Below, piece after piece: positions 22,311 through 35,207 of a DNA stretch of 64,000 bases. Within the stretch, counting starts at the first letter, position 1. Each line of letters opens with the position of its first letter. The notes below the pieces were generated by a model. The model ran no database searches. It had not been told where the DNA came from and saw nothing but the letters and a program-made list of their open reading frames with translations. The stretch is from Colletotrichum lupini (lineage: Eukaryota > Ascomycota > Sordariomycetes > Glomerellales > Glomerellaceae): the NCBI RefSeq assembly GCF_023278565.1, contig NC_064675.1, positions 7,192,001 to 7,256,000 of the forward strand, written 5' to 3'. A program made the position numbers and the translations under genes.

Positions 22311-23772
22311 TTGTTTTTACTGTTGAAAATCCCTGATTTTGCGGGATACTGTGCGCTGTATGGACACTAATGGGTCCCCACTGTAGAGGCGGCGTGCATT
22401 TTGGAATTGGGTTAACAGGCTGGTAAAGACTGGCTAGTTGTTGTAAAGAGCGTATAGGTTGAGTGTGGTGGAACAGTAATCGCAAAATCAAGCTGCCCTT
22501 AGATGTATTAAGTATTCAAAGACCGGGAGAATCGGGTTTCATACAGAATGGTTACCCGGTGTCATGACTATCGGTAATATCCTCCTTGCTCTCGCCTCAT
22601 AAGCGCATGACTTGTGCAGCGCCTCGGTTTCCCAAGAACAGGCTGTTTTTGCCCTGTACGAGTCAAGCTCACGACGATCGCATTCTTTTTAGACCACCAC
22701 ACGAACCATCTTATCAGACTCTATCTGCGAACTGTTGGTCAAACTGCCAGCAACACGGACACTTTTTACCAGCTTCAAGGTCACGGCTAGCAGTCCTCAT
22801 CTAGGATATAGTACTCTAGGACTCACGCGTCAGGGGAATGGAGACGGTAGAACCACAACCATGGAACTCTAAGAAAGAAGTTAACGGGCTTGTCCGTGTC
22901 GATCATTCACCGCAGCTACCGGTTCTCCCGGGGAACTCAAAGAGTTTCGGGTAGTGCCTATGCTCTTCGCCTTTTTGTCAATCGCGCAAACTCAATGTGG
23001 GCATCTAGGTGTAGAGAAATTGCGAAAATTGGTCAACCTCGCCTGTTGCGAATCCGACTTAGTATCCGTACTCTACTTTGAGATCTAATGTCCAACATAC
23101 CGTGGGGAACGAGCACTTGCATTGCCTGGATACTCGATCCGGGAAACGAGGCAGCGGACTATCTTGTCATGATTTTCGAGAATGCAAGTCTAGTTTCTAC
23201 CAAGCAGCAACAGTTCGAACCTGTCCAGGCATTTGTTTCTTGGTCACGCAAGGCAGTCTGCTATAGAACAATTATCCATCGGTAACTTCAGACAAAAATA
23301 CGAGTACAGAGCTCGTATAGAGGATGCCGAACATTCGTACGGAGTACAGGAGGTTTCAGAAGGATGAGCGGCCCGAACCTTGCGATTTGTTGTCGTGGTG
23401 GGGCGGTTGCGAAAGTTAGCTACGACGACTGCCGCAGGAAACTCTTGAGGTTTAAAGTCTCGAGCCTATCCAAATTGTCGTCTATTGGTATGGTCAAATA
23501 TTGCAAAGCAAATTCGGCTCATGGGAGAAAACAAGTGTCAAAAAGTCAAAGGCGCTCACTGGAGATAACTAGGCTAGTAATAGTAAGTCTTTGCTATACT
23601 AAGATAGAAAGGTGCACAGAGGGCAGGACACTCTGATAGATTGTTTGTTATGGGCCATATGTCTTTATTCATTATATCCCATGTCATAAATCTAAAATGT
23701 ACATGATCCAATCTAGTATCCCTGTCCGATGCCCATTACTCCGATTACTACATTAGGTATGATATTGGTAGT
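22311..23772. other. Intergenic, no gene seen
   Basis: Short frames only, none with domain or splice support. One TACGGAGT copy at 23338-23345. The right end is the 3' region of the melanin reductase gene. Confidence 0.55.
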
Positions 23773-24842
23773 TTACATGCAGGCGGCACCGTCGATGCCG
23801 AGGACCTTTCCGTTGATCCACTCGCCGTCCTGGGAAGCCAGGAAGCAGACGACACGGGCAATATCGATCGGGAGACCGACACGGTGCATGGGAGACCAGC
23901 CGGCGGCGTACTCATCGACACCTTCGTCGTCGAGCTCAGTGCCACCGGGGATGTACTCGCGGCAGACATCACTGAATAGTGGGTTAGCTTCTTGATCTGT
24001 GAGGCAACTAAGGTGAAGTATGCACTTACCGGTACATGTCGGTCTTGATACCACCGGGGGCAACAGCGTTGACGGTGATCTTCTTGTCACCGAAGTCGAT
24101 AGCCATGCAGCGGACGAAGGTCTCAATGGTTCCCTTGGAGCCAGAGTAGACGGCGTGCTTGGGGACACCCTTGGCCTGGCCAGTGATGGAACCCATGAGG
24201 ATGACACGGCCGCCGACCTCGAGGTTCTTGTAGGCCTCGCGGGCAACGAAGAACTGGCCACGGGTGTTGATGGAGAAGACGCGGTCGAACTCCTCGGGGG
24301 TGACATCCTTGACGTGGCCGAAGGAGACGACACCAGAGTTGGAGCAGACAATGTGGAGCTTGCCGAAGATCTTCTTGGCCTCGGCGAACATGGAGACGAT
24401 CTGGTCAACGTCGGAAACGTTGGCCTTGATGGAAGCGGCGTCGGAGCCGGACTTCTTGATGGCCTGGACGACCTCCTCGGCGGTCTCGGCGCTGTTGGCG
24501 TAGTTGACGATGACCTTGGCACCGCGACGTCCGAGCTCAAGGGCCATCTCACGACCAATACCACGGCCTAGATAGTGTTTGTGTTAGTTGAGTTTCGAGA
24601 TCAGACGAACAGACCACCCTAATAATGCACCCCAGGAAGCTTGCTGGTTGTCGGTTGCAGCTCTCCCGAGGGCGAGCTTCTCATGAGGAGAGACAGGAAG
24701 GGAAGCATTGGATGATGGGATGTCACGTACCGGCACCGGTCACGAGAGCGACCTTGCCCTCGAGGGAAGCAGAGGCCAAACCCAGGGGGCCGGGAATGGC
24801 ATCGTACTTGGAACCGGTAGACTGAGAAGTAACGCCAGGCAT
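23773..24842 (-). CDS. THR1: 1,3,8-trihydroxynaphthalene reductase (DHN-melanin short-chain dehydrogenase)
   Basis: Minus-strand exons 24842-24731, 24567-24030 and 23971-23773 give 282 residues, the length of known fungal naphthol reductases. The first intron is long (163 bp, GTACGT donor), the second 58 bp (GTAAGT). The N-terminus '[20 protein letters not shown]' and the cofactor loop '[20 protein letters not shown]' match the family closely. The catalytic residues fall at Ser164, Tyr178 and Lys182, and the substrate-site '[13 protein letters not shown]' and the C-terminus '[12 protein letters not shown]' are also kept. The enzyme uses NADPH to reduce trihydroxynaphthalene to vermelone in the cytoplasm; melanin then goes to the cell wall, where it matters for appressoria and stress resistance in pathogens. 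It is also the target class of tricyclazole-type fungicides. No other melanin gene lies in the window. Confidence 0.96.
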
Positions 24843-27800
24843 TTTGAATATTGTTAATGTGGTGTTGACTAGAGAGAGGTGGTGATGGTGTGTTGGTCAA
24901 GAGGGTTGGATCGTCGAGATACCGAGGAGTTGATCGATTGGTTAAGTGAGTGATTGAGTTCTGCTGGATTGTTTCGAAAAAGAGATGTATCGAGGCTGGC
25001 ATTCCAGGTTCTTAAATATGACATTTCAATCTCAACAAACGTCTCCTTTACAACTCCATTGTTTCTATTTACTCGCTTTCCCGTCCTAGACAACCGGCTC
25101 ACCTGAGGCGGTTCGTGGCGCGCCCGGACGCCCGTGGAGAGACCGCCGGACATGGACGTGCGCCTCCGGACGTCCGTGAAACGAGACGGTTCAAAGGTCT
25201 TGGGAGCGCGGGTGCTGCTGCTAGTTAGTTTCCCAACGCTGCACATCGCTTCCCGCACCAAAAAGCGAGAGCCGAACAGAGTTAACGTAACGCCACAAGG
25301 CCCCAGAGAGTGTCCATCCCTATTCTTTTTTTGGGCTGATCTTTGCCCTTCATTGTACGTCCCTGAACTAGCGCTTGGTTGACCGGTCCCTTGGCGCGCC
25401 TGGGTTCTACCACACCATGGTTCAACCCACACGACCGAAGCGCTATCACGGCCGTTGCTCTCCACCCCTTATTGCTACCTCAGTTCTAGTTGCCCAGGAA
25501 TATTAGATAGAACATTGAAGTCGTTGAGACCGCCCGGACCGAGCCCCGGCCGTGAGCCAAGGCGGCATGTCCCACCGCCACGGATCCCTTTGCTCGCACA
25601 CATGTACGCATGGGTACATACCCGCAGAGGCATCATTGGTTCCCCTATGAGCCTGGTCAAAGTTGCTGGCCCTCGCCATTGTCTTCGGCGCGAATTCCTC
25701 TGGTGGCCCGTGGCTGGCTGGCCGTGAGGATCATCCTACAGGACTTGCCCACTACGTACGTGTACTCGCTCTATTCTCGCTATTCGGACGACATCCAGCT
25801 CGCCGATGCGCACTGATTCTCATGTGCCCCGCAGGGCTTTCGGATGCGATGGTGTTGGAGACAATAGGATTCGGTGGTCTTCCCCCGGGCATGGGGGCCG
25901 CACTCTCCACATCCCGGCCACGGATCATCACCGTCGTCACCAGAAGGAAGTGCTGCCACCTTGGTTGAGAGGGTTGCCAGTCAACCATAGGTTATGGCGC
26001 CGCCACGAGTCTCGAAGACCGTCTGGAAGGATTCTCAACGCCGTCCGAGAGGATCAATGCTGCACCTCCATACTCGGGATCCCTTACGTTGACGATGTGT
26101 TGCGACGATTTTTTGAAGTTTTCTTGAACCGGGCTATTGTGCAAACCCGCTCGCCGTCGCCGTTTTACCATCAACGGCGATGTTTGCTCGGCGTTCTCGT
26201 GAGTTTGTAGACCCACGAGGTTTTACTCCTTCACACTTTGTACGTGTCATGATGTTTCCATCGTCTGATGTCAAGCCTCTTCAAAATAGAACCTCTCACT
26301 TGGCGAATTCGCAGATTGCGTTTGCGGGTGCAAAGGTTCCAGAGAGCTGGTACCCACAAGCTCCGGGGGGGCTCATCACTTGAGACACGGCAGTCGGTAC
26401 CGATTCTCACCACTGTGACGGGCTCAATGGAGGGGTCAGACTGAATCGGCAATCACCGTGAGACAACCTGCAAGAGTCGCGGCTGGAAAGGCTCTACCGG
26501 CTCAAGTTGCTCAAGCCCGGATCCGGAGTAGGGCCCTCCCCAACGAAGCCAGAGTTATGCCTCGGAATCGGTCGAGTGTTGGGTGATGCGGTCTCGGAGG
26601 CCCGACGAACTTAAGCCACGCCGGGCCAGTCAGTGAACTATGTGTGATAGTGTGACTGCGAAGCCGTGAGGCCCCCTCCATTGATCATGGCCCGGCCCGG
26701 AAGTCTCGAACTAATGGCTGCGTTACCTCCGCGCTGGGTCTTCGAGAATACGGCATCCGCCGGGAGATCCTCGCCAGGCCGCCCTCCTCCTCCCTCATCC
26801 GAGAAATTGCCTTTTCTGGTAATTTCATCGGGCTTGACCCCCGGTACTTTTCGCATGGCTCGTAACATCACGACGATCTTCGGGCTGATTGCACAATATG
26901 GCAACAGTTTCCGCGTGGTGTTCAGTAGTTTCGTTTCGCGGGGTTGATTACCACTCCCCACTGATCCAAGGTGTTTCCAGCCTTCCAGACGATCAGGAAC
27001 CAACCAGGGCTATTCCTAATACACTGATGGCAAGCGAATAATCCGTCTGACAGTATGGTAGCGATCGAAGGGGTTGCGAGACACTTTGAAAAGCATTCGT
27101 TGCCCCCCTCTACAAAAAACGTTCTGCGATCATCTTTCCCATCGAAGTATAACTGGTGGCAAAAGCCAGCTCGAAAAGCGAGAGAGTTTAGAGAATCTGA
27201 CACCGCCCAGCGAGCCGTGCAGTCACGATCACGTTCATGGTGTAGCCAACACAGGCAGCGCAGCACCGAGGCTCCGGACCGTGGCGGTCAGCAAGACTCC
27301 TTCATGAGCCCACCTTCCATCCTGCTTCCTTCCCGACCCTCCTTCTTCTCGGATATCGCCATCTCACTTATGGGGCAGTACAGCCTTTTCCAATGAGTGA
27401 GAAATTAGACTCTATGGAGAAGCGCGGACACGAGTTGGTAACGGGCTTGTTGGACAAAGTATGCGGTTACGTGTCCGAACCCATCTCATTCCTGATCAAA
27501 TGGCCGGGTTGCGATGCGACTCTGCCCCCAAAAATCCGGTGCTGTAGTTACGGGTTCGTCTCGTTTATTGACCTCAAGTCTCGCTTCTTTGCCTCATAAC
27601 GTCAATCGCAACACCTCAGTGCACTCAAACTTTTCGATGGGGTTTCCTTTATCTATCGCAGGCTGTCAACAGCGAGCCGATGCAGTACTACAGACAGTAG
27701 TGAATCCGGATCTGCATCCTCGGGAATTGGTGTCTTGGTGGAATCCTGTCATCCTGTCAGCAATAGCCCACCCGATCGGGGTTGCCACCATGACAAACCT

Positions 27801-28881
27801 ACGTCGCTGACTTTCGTATTTTTAGCTTTGAAGAATTGCTTTGAGAAGCCGACATGGGCTTATCTCACTCTCATTCTCAGCTGAGCGACCAAGAACTCCG
27901 CAGGTGATCCTTCAGGAAATAGTGCAAAGCCTCAGCCTCCCAATCACCACCAACACCAACACCACCAAGTTCCAACGAGACATGCACCAACCGACGCTGC
28001 ATCTAATTTCCTAACCAACAGGACTACCTCGCCGCAGATGCACTCATCAAGAGTTTCATCTTGCCACCAACGGCCTTCCCGTTTGATCATTGTTTGCACA
28101 ATTGCTCTCTTGTGCGTCCCTGACCTGTCTCATGAGATCATGCGGCACAGAAGTAGCACGCACCAACAGCAAGATTATCGTGGCCCCTAGGCCCTCCAAG
28201 TCTCGATTTTATTGCCTCCGAGGTCGTACACGCCCAAAGAAGGTTGTATGCAAAAGATTCCAAAGAATCACACAGCATATGCAGATCAATTCCAATACGT
28301 AGAAGACTGGCACAGCCTGCTTGAAAACACCGCAACCATCAACCTTCAGGTGATAGAGAAGAGGCTGTCGCCCAGCTCCAGATGCCAAGAGAAGCCAGGC
28401 TTCCTGGCTTTGTGCCCCCAAAGGAGGCTGTGGAGACCCGCAAGTGCGAAATTTGGCTGTATCCTCCCATCGCCCTCTCACACTCCCCTTGCAACAATAA
28501 GACAAATATTTGTCTACCTGCAGAAGAAAGACGAGGTTTCCAAGGCTGCTTGCAGGTACCTCAGCAGAAAAGCCCCGTCTTAGTCCGACATGTCGAATGA
28601 TGATGCCTGGTCGAGTCGGCGATCAGCATGATGCAGGCTTAGAGCCATTGGTCACACCTTTTGGCAGCGGGCCCTCCCTCAAGTCTTACGCCTATGAGCT
28701 TATATACATCTTATACCTATGTCTTAAGTAGCATTACCATGTGCTCCTTTCAAGTCTCCTTAAACTCATCTGCTGTTTTTTCTCATATACCATACAGGCT
28801 TGGTCTCAAGCTGTGAACCTCGAGAGCGAATCCGGGCTTCCGAATTTGGGTATATACAGCTTCATCCACCAAACTTGCACA
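24843..28881. other. Long gene-free stretch (4.0 kb)
   Basis: GC-moderate DNA with many short overlapping frames on both strands but no frame with a plausible product, no intron-linked series of exons and no RNA gene that I recognise. The left end is the promoter and leader of the melanin reductase. Long upstream regions are common for such developmentally controlled genes; a non-coding RNA cannot be excluded. Confidence 0.5.
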
Positions 28882-29914
28882 ATGGCGGTAGCCAGCTTAG
28901 GCCTGAGCTGCCCCAAAGGCGGCGACTTTTACATCTGCGAAGGGAGCAAGGTCGAGTTCCTGGGCTGCTGCGCGACAAACCCCTGCGCCGATGGCAGCGG
29001 AAAGTGTCCAACAAAGGACAGGAGGATATCCGCCTTCAACCCAGACCGCTACGCCAACATACCAGCCCAGGGCTGCGACGATGCCAGGCCGCCGAGCGAG
29101 ATCTTCTGGACGTGCACAAACGACATCTCCTATATCGGATGCTGCGCGACGAACCCGTGTCAGGAACCCGATGGGTTATGCCCGCAGACGAATCTTATAT
29201 CGGCGACGCTGAGTTCGAATGCCAGCTCGAGGGCAGTATTCCTACCGGATGAGTCCGTGACACCCACGCCGTCGGCATCGGCATCGTCTACAGCAACGCC
29301 GGCTCCGAGTGGATCGCCCTCTGGAGGTGGTGGTGGAGGTCTGGGAACGGGGGCCATTGTCGGCATCGCGATTGGTGCTGCGGTGGCTGTTGGTATTATT
29401 GTTGCGATCATCTGGAGATGCGGATGGCACGCCAGAAAGCGCAACGAAAGACGTGAGCCGCCGGCGTGGGAGCCGTCCGCCGCCCAGAGCCCTCACCCGA
29501 GCCAACATCCTGAGATGGGATATGCACCACACAGCCCTAACCCGTATGATCCAGCCCATGGTAAGTCTTCGCCACATCCACCAATTCAGATTCAGATCAA
29601 GACTGACATATGCCATAGCGTCGTACGCGACGACAGCCGTCCCCGAGTCTTACGCCTCTTCGTCACCTCCACCGCACTCACCATATTACTCCATGAAGCA
29701 TCCCAGCTCGCCCATGAGCATGGACCCGCGCCACATGTCGACCTACTCGGACGGCAATGTGAGCTCTCTCAGCAGCCATCCTACAGACCCGCGGCATCTC
29801 CCATCTTACTCTGCCCTTAGGAGCGATTTGCACCCGGTCAGTGAGCTAGATAGCACAGAGCGGGAGGTGCCGAGGGCAGAGTTGGGAGATGGGACTCCGA
29901 CGGTGACAAAGTGA
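28882..29914 (+). CDS. Cysteine-rich single-pass membrane protein, unknown function
   Basis: Exons 28882-29560 and 29619-29914 (intron 58 bp, GTAAGT...CATAG) give 324 residues. The N-terminal half holds two copies of a cysteine module: 'CPKGGDFYICEGSKVEFLGC' continuing 'CATNPC', and 'IFWTCTNDISYIGCCATNPC', each followed by a GxCP-type segment. Then come a Ser/Thr/Pro-rich stalk, a Gly run, one transmembrane helix ('GAIVGIAIGAAVAVGIIVAI') with a basic stop ('RKRNERR'), and a Pro/Ser/Tyr-rich cytoplasmic tail. There is no cleavable signal peptide, so the single helix must orient the N-terminus outward. The layout resembles cell-surface sensors of the Wsc/Mid2 kind, but the cysteine module differs. 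I know similar proteins only as hypothetical fungal proteins. Confidence 0.78.
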
Positions 29915-29962
29915 ACAGGGAACGATTGTTTCCAGAGTGAACAGGGAACGATTGTTTCCAGA
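29911..29962. repeat. Perfect 26-bp tandem duplication across a stop codon
   Basis: The 26-base unit starting GTGAACAGGG occurs at 29911-29936 and again at 29937-29962 without a mismatch. The first copy contains the TGA stop of the upstream gene. Confidence 0.9.
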
Positions 29963-30542
29963 GTCAATGACGAATCATGTGTATCAAATGAGATGTTTCT
30001 ATTCTAAGCGGGGCGTTTGAGGTGTAGCATGATGATTGAAGGAAGGCATCACGATGACCTTTATGTTGGAGTATCTTGTGATGCATCTTGCATTCCGAGT
30101 AGTAGAGACTTAGCTAATTCTTGTTAATTGGAGTAGAGTGGTTATTTGCCGAACCTCAGTTGTACATCCTCCGCTTGTCGAACTAAGACATGACCTAATA
30201 GATGATTCCATCGATATCAAACATGTTCACAATATTCACGTTGCATCGCGCGTTGGAGCTCAGCTGTAATTAACAGCATTTTGTAATGGCCTGTGCCAGC
30301 CTTCACCGAAAAAGTCCATTTCTTCAATTGGGGTAAATCGTTCGTCGTATGACAAGGTTCATCTAGTTGCACTCAAATCATTTTCAGCACTTTTGCCCTC
30401 CACTACTCCGCATCACAGTGCCAACCCTTTCGCCTTTCGCTTCTTCAAAGATATCGCTGGGTCCTCGGTGTCTGGGGAGCACAGGCGGGTCTGAAGCCAC
30501 TATGAGCTGTCACTTTGGCACAACCGTCATCAAACAAGACCC
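29963..30542. other. Intergenic, 3' region and tRNA upstream
   Basis: Nothing beyond the 3' region of the membrane protein gene and the upstream flank of the tRNA. Confidence 0.6.
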
Positions 30543-30615
30543 GCCTTGCTAGCTCAATCGGTAGAGCGTGAGACTCTTAATCTCAAGGTTGCGGGTTCGA
30601 CCCCCGCGTGAGGCT
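30543..30615 (+). tRNA. tRNA-Lys (anticodon CTT)
   Basis: A full cloverleaf can be drawn: acceptor GCCTTGC with GTGAGGC (two G-U pairs), D arm with AGCTC...GAGC, anticodon stem TGAGA/TCTCA around the loop CTCTTAA, T arm GCGGG-TTCGACC-CCCGC, discriminator T. The anticodon CTT is at 30576-30578 and there is no intron. It reads AAG lysine codons. Confidence 0.96.
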
Positions 30616-31415
30616 CAAATCCTCACCGCGATTGACCAAGTCATTCATCGGGTTCTTATTCTTTTGTCTTTTTTGGGTATCTGCAGATTTGCTACGTCCA
30701 CCCGCACGTTGTTTTTGGCCTTGACGGTTTTGTTGAGCACTGAGTCAGTCCATACAAGTCAAGGGGAGACTTCATAAAGTGAGTTTGTTCGTTTACTTGA
30801 AGTTGCAACTTGCGGGCGATTTGCACACTGCCCTGGGGTGCAGAACGAGGACAATGCGACGGGAATCTCAGATGAAATATCTACTTATTCCAGAGATCTT
30901 AGACTGAAACCATGATGTCCATTGTTGCATTTCGCGAAAGCCATGGATGGTCCAGTGATTGAGACCACATGTATCCGCCTCAGGACGCACGTCGGCAGGG
31001 CTTCCGACAATCTTGCAGTTAGAACAATGAAAGAGCAAGAGGGAATGGTCAGATTGGGGCTCGACGCATACCATCAAACGTCGACGATGATAATTAGACT
31101 GCGGTGACAGAAAGACCATCCCTCTTTAGAAACTAGATGTATAAACTGTCGAAGAAGCGGTAGCACTAGACTTGTCTAGGAAGGATATCGACAAAAGCGC
31201 CATAACAAGTCAGGAGCAACTAACAAAGCAAGATTGTTGTGACGAATAGGAGACTCTACGCGGATGGGAGTTACAGAAACATTTGCTGGAACACTTCAGG
31301 TCTATATCTAGAGTTCTCACCCAAGGTAGCCTCAGCCCAGCATCTCACAGCGAGCCTCACGGGTAACTTTTCTATACCAACATACTCTTAAAGACGGGCT
31401 CAATTCTCCCTCAAT
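30616..31415. other. Intergenic, nothing seen
   Basis: No convincing gene or repeat; the right end is the promoter and leader of the next small gene. A short T-run (30664-30674) downstream of the tRNA may serve as polymerase III terminator. Confidence 0.55.
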
Positions 31416-31910
31416 ATGACTACACGTTTCCGACACTTCCTCGGGAAGTACAAGAGCAAGTTTTGTTACTATGTTGCAAACTCGGTCAACTTGCGCCAGA
31501 TTACACAATTGATACTAGTCTTGTTCTCGCTTGCCGCCATTGTCGGCCCCATCGTACTACTCGTGTTCGAGTATAAGAAAAGCCCCTCGAGTCCCCTGAT
31601 CATACTCGGGTTTCTATCAGCTGCTATTGCGACCTTTTTCAGTTCCTGTGTGGCTCTGTGGTGGTGGCGTTTCACTCATCCTCCCAGGGACGACAACCAA
31701 CAAGTCATACCCTGGTCCAGAAGCGGTTCAGAGTCGAGCTCGGTCGGTCCAACTCAGACCCAACTTGCTGCAGGACCGTCCAACACACAGGGTACGGACT
31801 TCCCATTGAGTCCTATTACGGAGCAGGCTTCTTCTTCTGTCACTGCCGAAGTCAATGTAGACGGAGTCAACCACGAAGGAAATAATGCAACGACGCCTTC
31901 GAAGAGTTGA
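31416..31910 (+). CDS. Hypothetical small membrane protein, two transmembrane helices
   Basis: A single open frame of 164 codons with ATG 31416 and TGA at the end. After a basic N-terminus ('TTRFRHFLGKYKSKF') there are two hydrophobic helices, about residues 30-52 ('LILVLFSLAAIVGPIVLLVF') and 60-84 ('LIILGFLSAAIATFFSSCVA'), the second ending in WWW. A polar Ser/Gln/Thr-rich tail of 80 residues follows. The order and hydrophobicity look like a real protein, but I know no family and there is no intron to support the model. It stands alone in a gene-poor stretch. Confidence 0.55.
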   Translation: MTTRFRHFLGKYKSKFCYYVANSVNLRQITQLILVLFSLAAIVGPIVLLVFEYKKSPSSPLIILGFLSAAIATFFSSCVALWWWRFTHPPRDDNQQVIPWSRSGSESSSVGPTQTQLAAGPSNTQGTDFPLSPITEQASSSVTAEVNVDGVNHEGNNATTPSKS

Positions 31911-34900
31911 GTATGCCGGCACTCGTCTTGGAAGGGATATTGGGGTCGAGAGCAAACTGGGATCCGCGGCTGCTCAAGTGTGATTTGGAGAGATGTTTCG
32001 AGCAGATGGCAGTAAATGCTTCAAGTGATATGTGGTCACCTCTGCCATGGATGCATTTGTTGAGTACTCAGGATTTGGTAGGTTGAAGACTAGCTCATAC
32101 GAGTCACAAGACTTCTAGCACACTGATAGTACACTGAGATATCTCGTTGGACGTCTGCACTGTGAAAATGCTTCTTGCGTCGTATGAGATATGGCCCAGT
32201 CTCACTGTAAACTTAGTGAGATGAGTCAAACGCTTAGACGGTGATTCGTCTATCAAAATGATACATAAGTTTCCCGCATCAACGTTGGCTTCGATGGACA
32301 TGCGTTGTAGGTCTCAAGAATACGACACAGTTGACTCAGTGCCCGTCGTCTTCCTGGCGCCCAGAGCAGTTGCGACGTCGTTCCTGACTCTTTGAGACTA
32401 GCAGTCGAATGAGCGGAGACTGTTGCAAGATTTCAATACATCATTTACTGTAAGTTCGCGTGGAAACATGCCCGAAGTCACCCAACAACGCGGTGAAGGC
32501 CTATAGTCGTTGTCAAGACAAGCTAAACACAGATATCTACACCGGAACAAGTTGATGTGAATGTAGTGAATGTTGCGCCTTCTAATTTGTAACCCAGAGA
32601 TGATGAGACATAAACTTCAGTGTGATTCTGGTGCTTTCTCGTAGCCATAGCTGAATGTTGCAGCTTGCATGTAATCCCACTTCACGGAGGATCAAATAGT
32701 GGCATCGCAAACTCAAAAGTGAGGGAAATATCACATCAAGGGCCTAGTTCAAATCTTGCTAAATATACCGGCGGTCTACCTCTCCATTGAACGCACACAC
32801 GACTCGTGGGCGTTGGGTAGAAAAATCATCTCCATCACCAGCACGGATGGTGCACCTCAGCTCAGGTCTGCGTTATCGGCCATGGGAGGTTACATTCACA
32901 ACAACGTATGCCACCCCGGCACCGCGATTCGCAAGCATGCCATCTGAATGACGACAGATTGGGGAAATATGAGAGTTGCCAAGCGGGAACTCAATCGCCG
33001 GGCTTCATCCGTATGGTTGTCCACACTTTAGCCTTCTCTCGAAATGAGATGATGGGAACGGGCAGTGCAGCGAACAAACACTGGACGTTGCAATATTGCA
33101 GTCCAACCCAGGATGGATTTATCGGTATGTGTTGGCTGATATGCCGTGACATAGCGTCAGAGGATCGCGTCTCTTGCCAACATCAGATCATCTCAAGGCA
33201 ACGTAGATAGGGGCAGTTAGCTTTAACTAATGATAATCAAGCATAATAACTGCCCGGTACCAAAGTTTCTTCTCCCTCTTACCAACTCGTCACGTCGCGG
33301 GGTTGCATCGCATAAAAGAGGACGCATCACACGCACCCAACTTGAGAAGAGGATGAGATGCGCCCTGGATGCCGCATTGCCGACGGCCGGGTCAGACGCA
33401 CGCGGACGAAAACGGCATTCATCCAGATCCATCTTTCCCCCCCTCAAAATGGTAGGGATGAAACATGCCAAATTTCCTGTGCCTTGATTTCTGCATCTGC
33501 CAACAATGGGCAAGCGTGACAAGGTCAAGAAAAGGCCGTTCCGCTAGGCGGATAGAGCCTAGAGAGGGCCTAGACTCCCGTCGTAAATCTGGGTTTGGCC
33601 CAATTGCCGTGGGCAGACGGGACCACGAACCACGCGATCAAAGTTCGGGGAAAGGCCGCTATGGGGACGACGGATGGGTCACCCTGGAGTCTGCGGATAC
33701 TGAGCTATAATCTGCTTGATCAGTGGGCCAGTTTGTCTATGAGTAAGGTGCCATATCCGCAGTTACTTCGCTCATCGGGGATCTGACGGATCAAGTCAAG
33801 AGAGCCGGACCGTTCACCTTCATCCGCTGCTGTCTCCGTTGATCAAGCAAAGAAGCACGGCGAGGAAGAGTTTGTTGGCAAAGTTGGCACGTTGACAGTT
33901 GGTTCCTGCAGTGGCTCGAATGCTAAAGAGATTTTAGGTAAACTGGAGCGAGTGGGCTCTCTGATGTACGGCTAAACGTAAATCGACATGCTGTTCAGGG
34001 GCACGAGGGGCACTGTTGGCCCAGCCACACACACCATCTTCCAGGAGAAGAAAAGATGAGCAATGACACACACACTGATGCTAGCGTCAACCGTTGGAAG
34101 TTTGAACAGCTCAAAGTTAAGCGGCAGCTCGAAGCGACTTTGTTAGCGAGATTTCCATAAAAGCCGTTGGCGACCAAGGCACTAGCCACACCACTAGTAC
34201 TAGTGAGTTTGATGAGTCGATCCAAAGAGGCTTTGATATTGCTCCTACCAATGCGTTGCGGTTGCAGTCGACGGCACATTGAATCGTCCAGGCCATCAAC
34301 GGGTGCGACGCTGCGGTACCGGACTCTGCAGTCCGTTTCTGACAGTGACACTTTCCACATTTTGCCTTGCCGGCAAACACGGCGGAGAAGAGTCGCAACC
34401 AAAGTGGCCAACGGAGTCGCATTCAACTTCATAACTTTCATAAGCAATTTCACAAAAGAGGTGGGCCATGGTCTCATTGCGCGCCGTGCGTCTCTCCGCC
34501 AGGTTCATCAAAAAAAGAGAATGGCAAATGGGGGCCGAGATCTCCCGTCCGGCCCTTTCCAACAAGGCCCAGCCCGAAAACTCTGAGCGTTACAGTCTGC
34601 GGAGGATTTGTTCCTCGATGGTTGCTCGGGCATAACGGAAAGCGGCTGTTTCTGCTATTACTGGATTTAATAGTACAATGTTCATATCATCCAAACGTAA
34701 CGACGTCACAACGTCATTCCCCTTTATCGCCGGCGACTACACAATACACCTTCGGTACCCACTGGTTTACCGTCTGATTTGTAGGGCTCGCAGCTTTGAC
34801 CGCGTTCCATTCTACATGGCGTCAAGAGAAAGACTCGAGAGTCGGAGAGAATACTAACGTCTTCAACTCTTGTCCTCTTCAGCTCCCAAAATGTCACCCC

Positions 34901-35207
34901 GGCCGATATCACGCCTCTTATATCCCACCCTGTCCCACGAGCCCCCGTCCCAGAAGCGGCTCCCCGGAGCGGTCCCAATCGAACGACCCAGGCGTCGGAG
35001 GTCTGACTGCTTCCAGACTGGCACGCCTCACCATCTCAGACGGCAAATCAACGTCCACAATCGCATTGGTTCACCATCATGTCATAGGCAGTCATTTGGA
35101 AATATCGAAATCTCGATTGACAGCAATCGGTAACTCGCATGTCCCTTACTCTCATTTCCATTATGCCCAATGCCTCGCGAATCCCGCGTCGCTACATTTG
35201 GGGCACT
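31911..35207. other. Gene-free stretch (3.3 kb)
   Basis: Short, mutually overlapping frames on both strands (for example 33995-34586) with no domain, no consistent splice sites and no repeats. The right end is the 3' region of the secreted-protein gene. Confidence 0.5.

Noticed and set aside
22330..22390. CAGTGGGG end resembling a Fusarium mimp terminal repeat
   Set aside because: Only the first eight bases agree and no matching inverted copy or TA duplication was found on the other side.
24020..24571. 183-codon plus-strand frame opposite the melanin reductase
   Set aside because: It is the antisense of a well-supported coding exon and has a biased glycine/aspartate composition typical of such shadows.
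33995..34586. Overlapping frames of 136-160 codons on both strands
   Set aside because: Mutual shadows without domain, splice or codon support.
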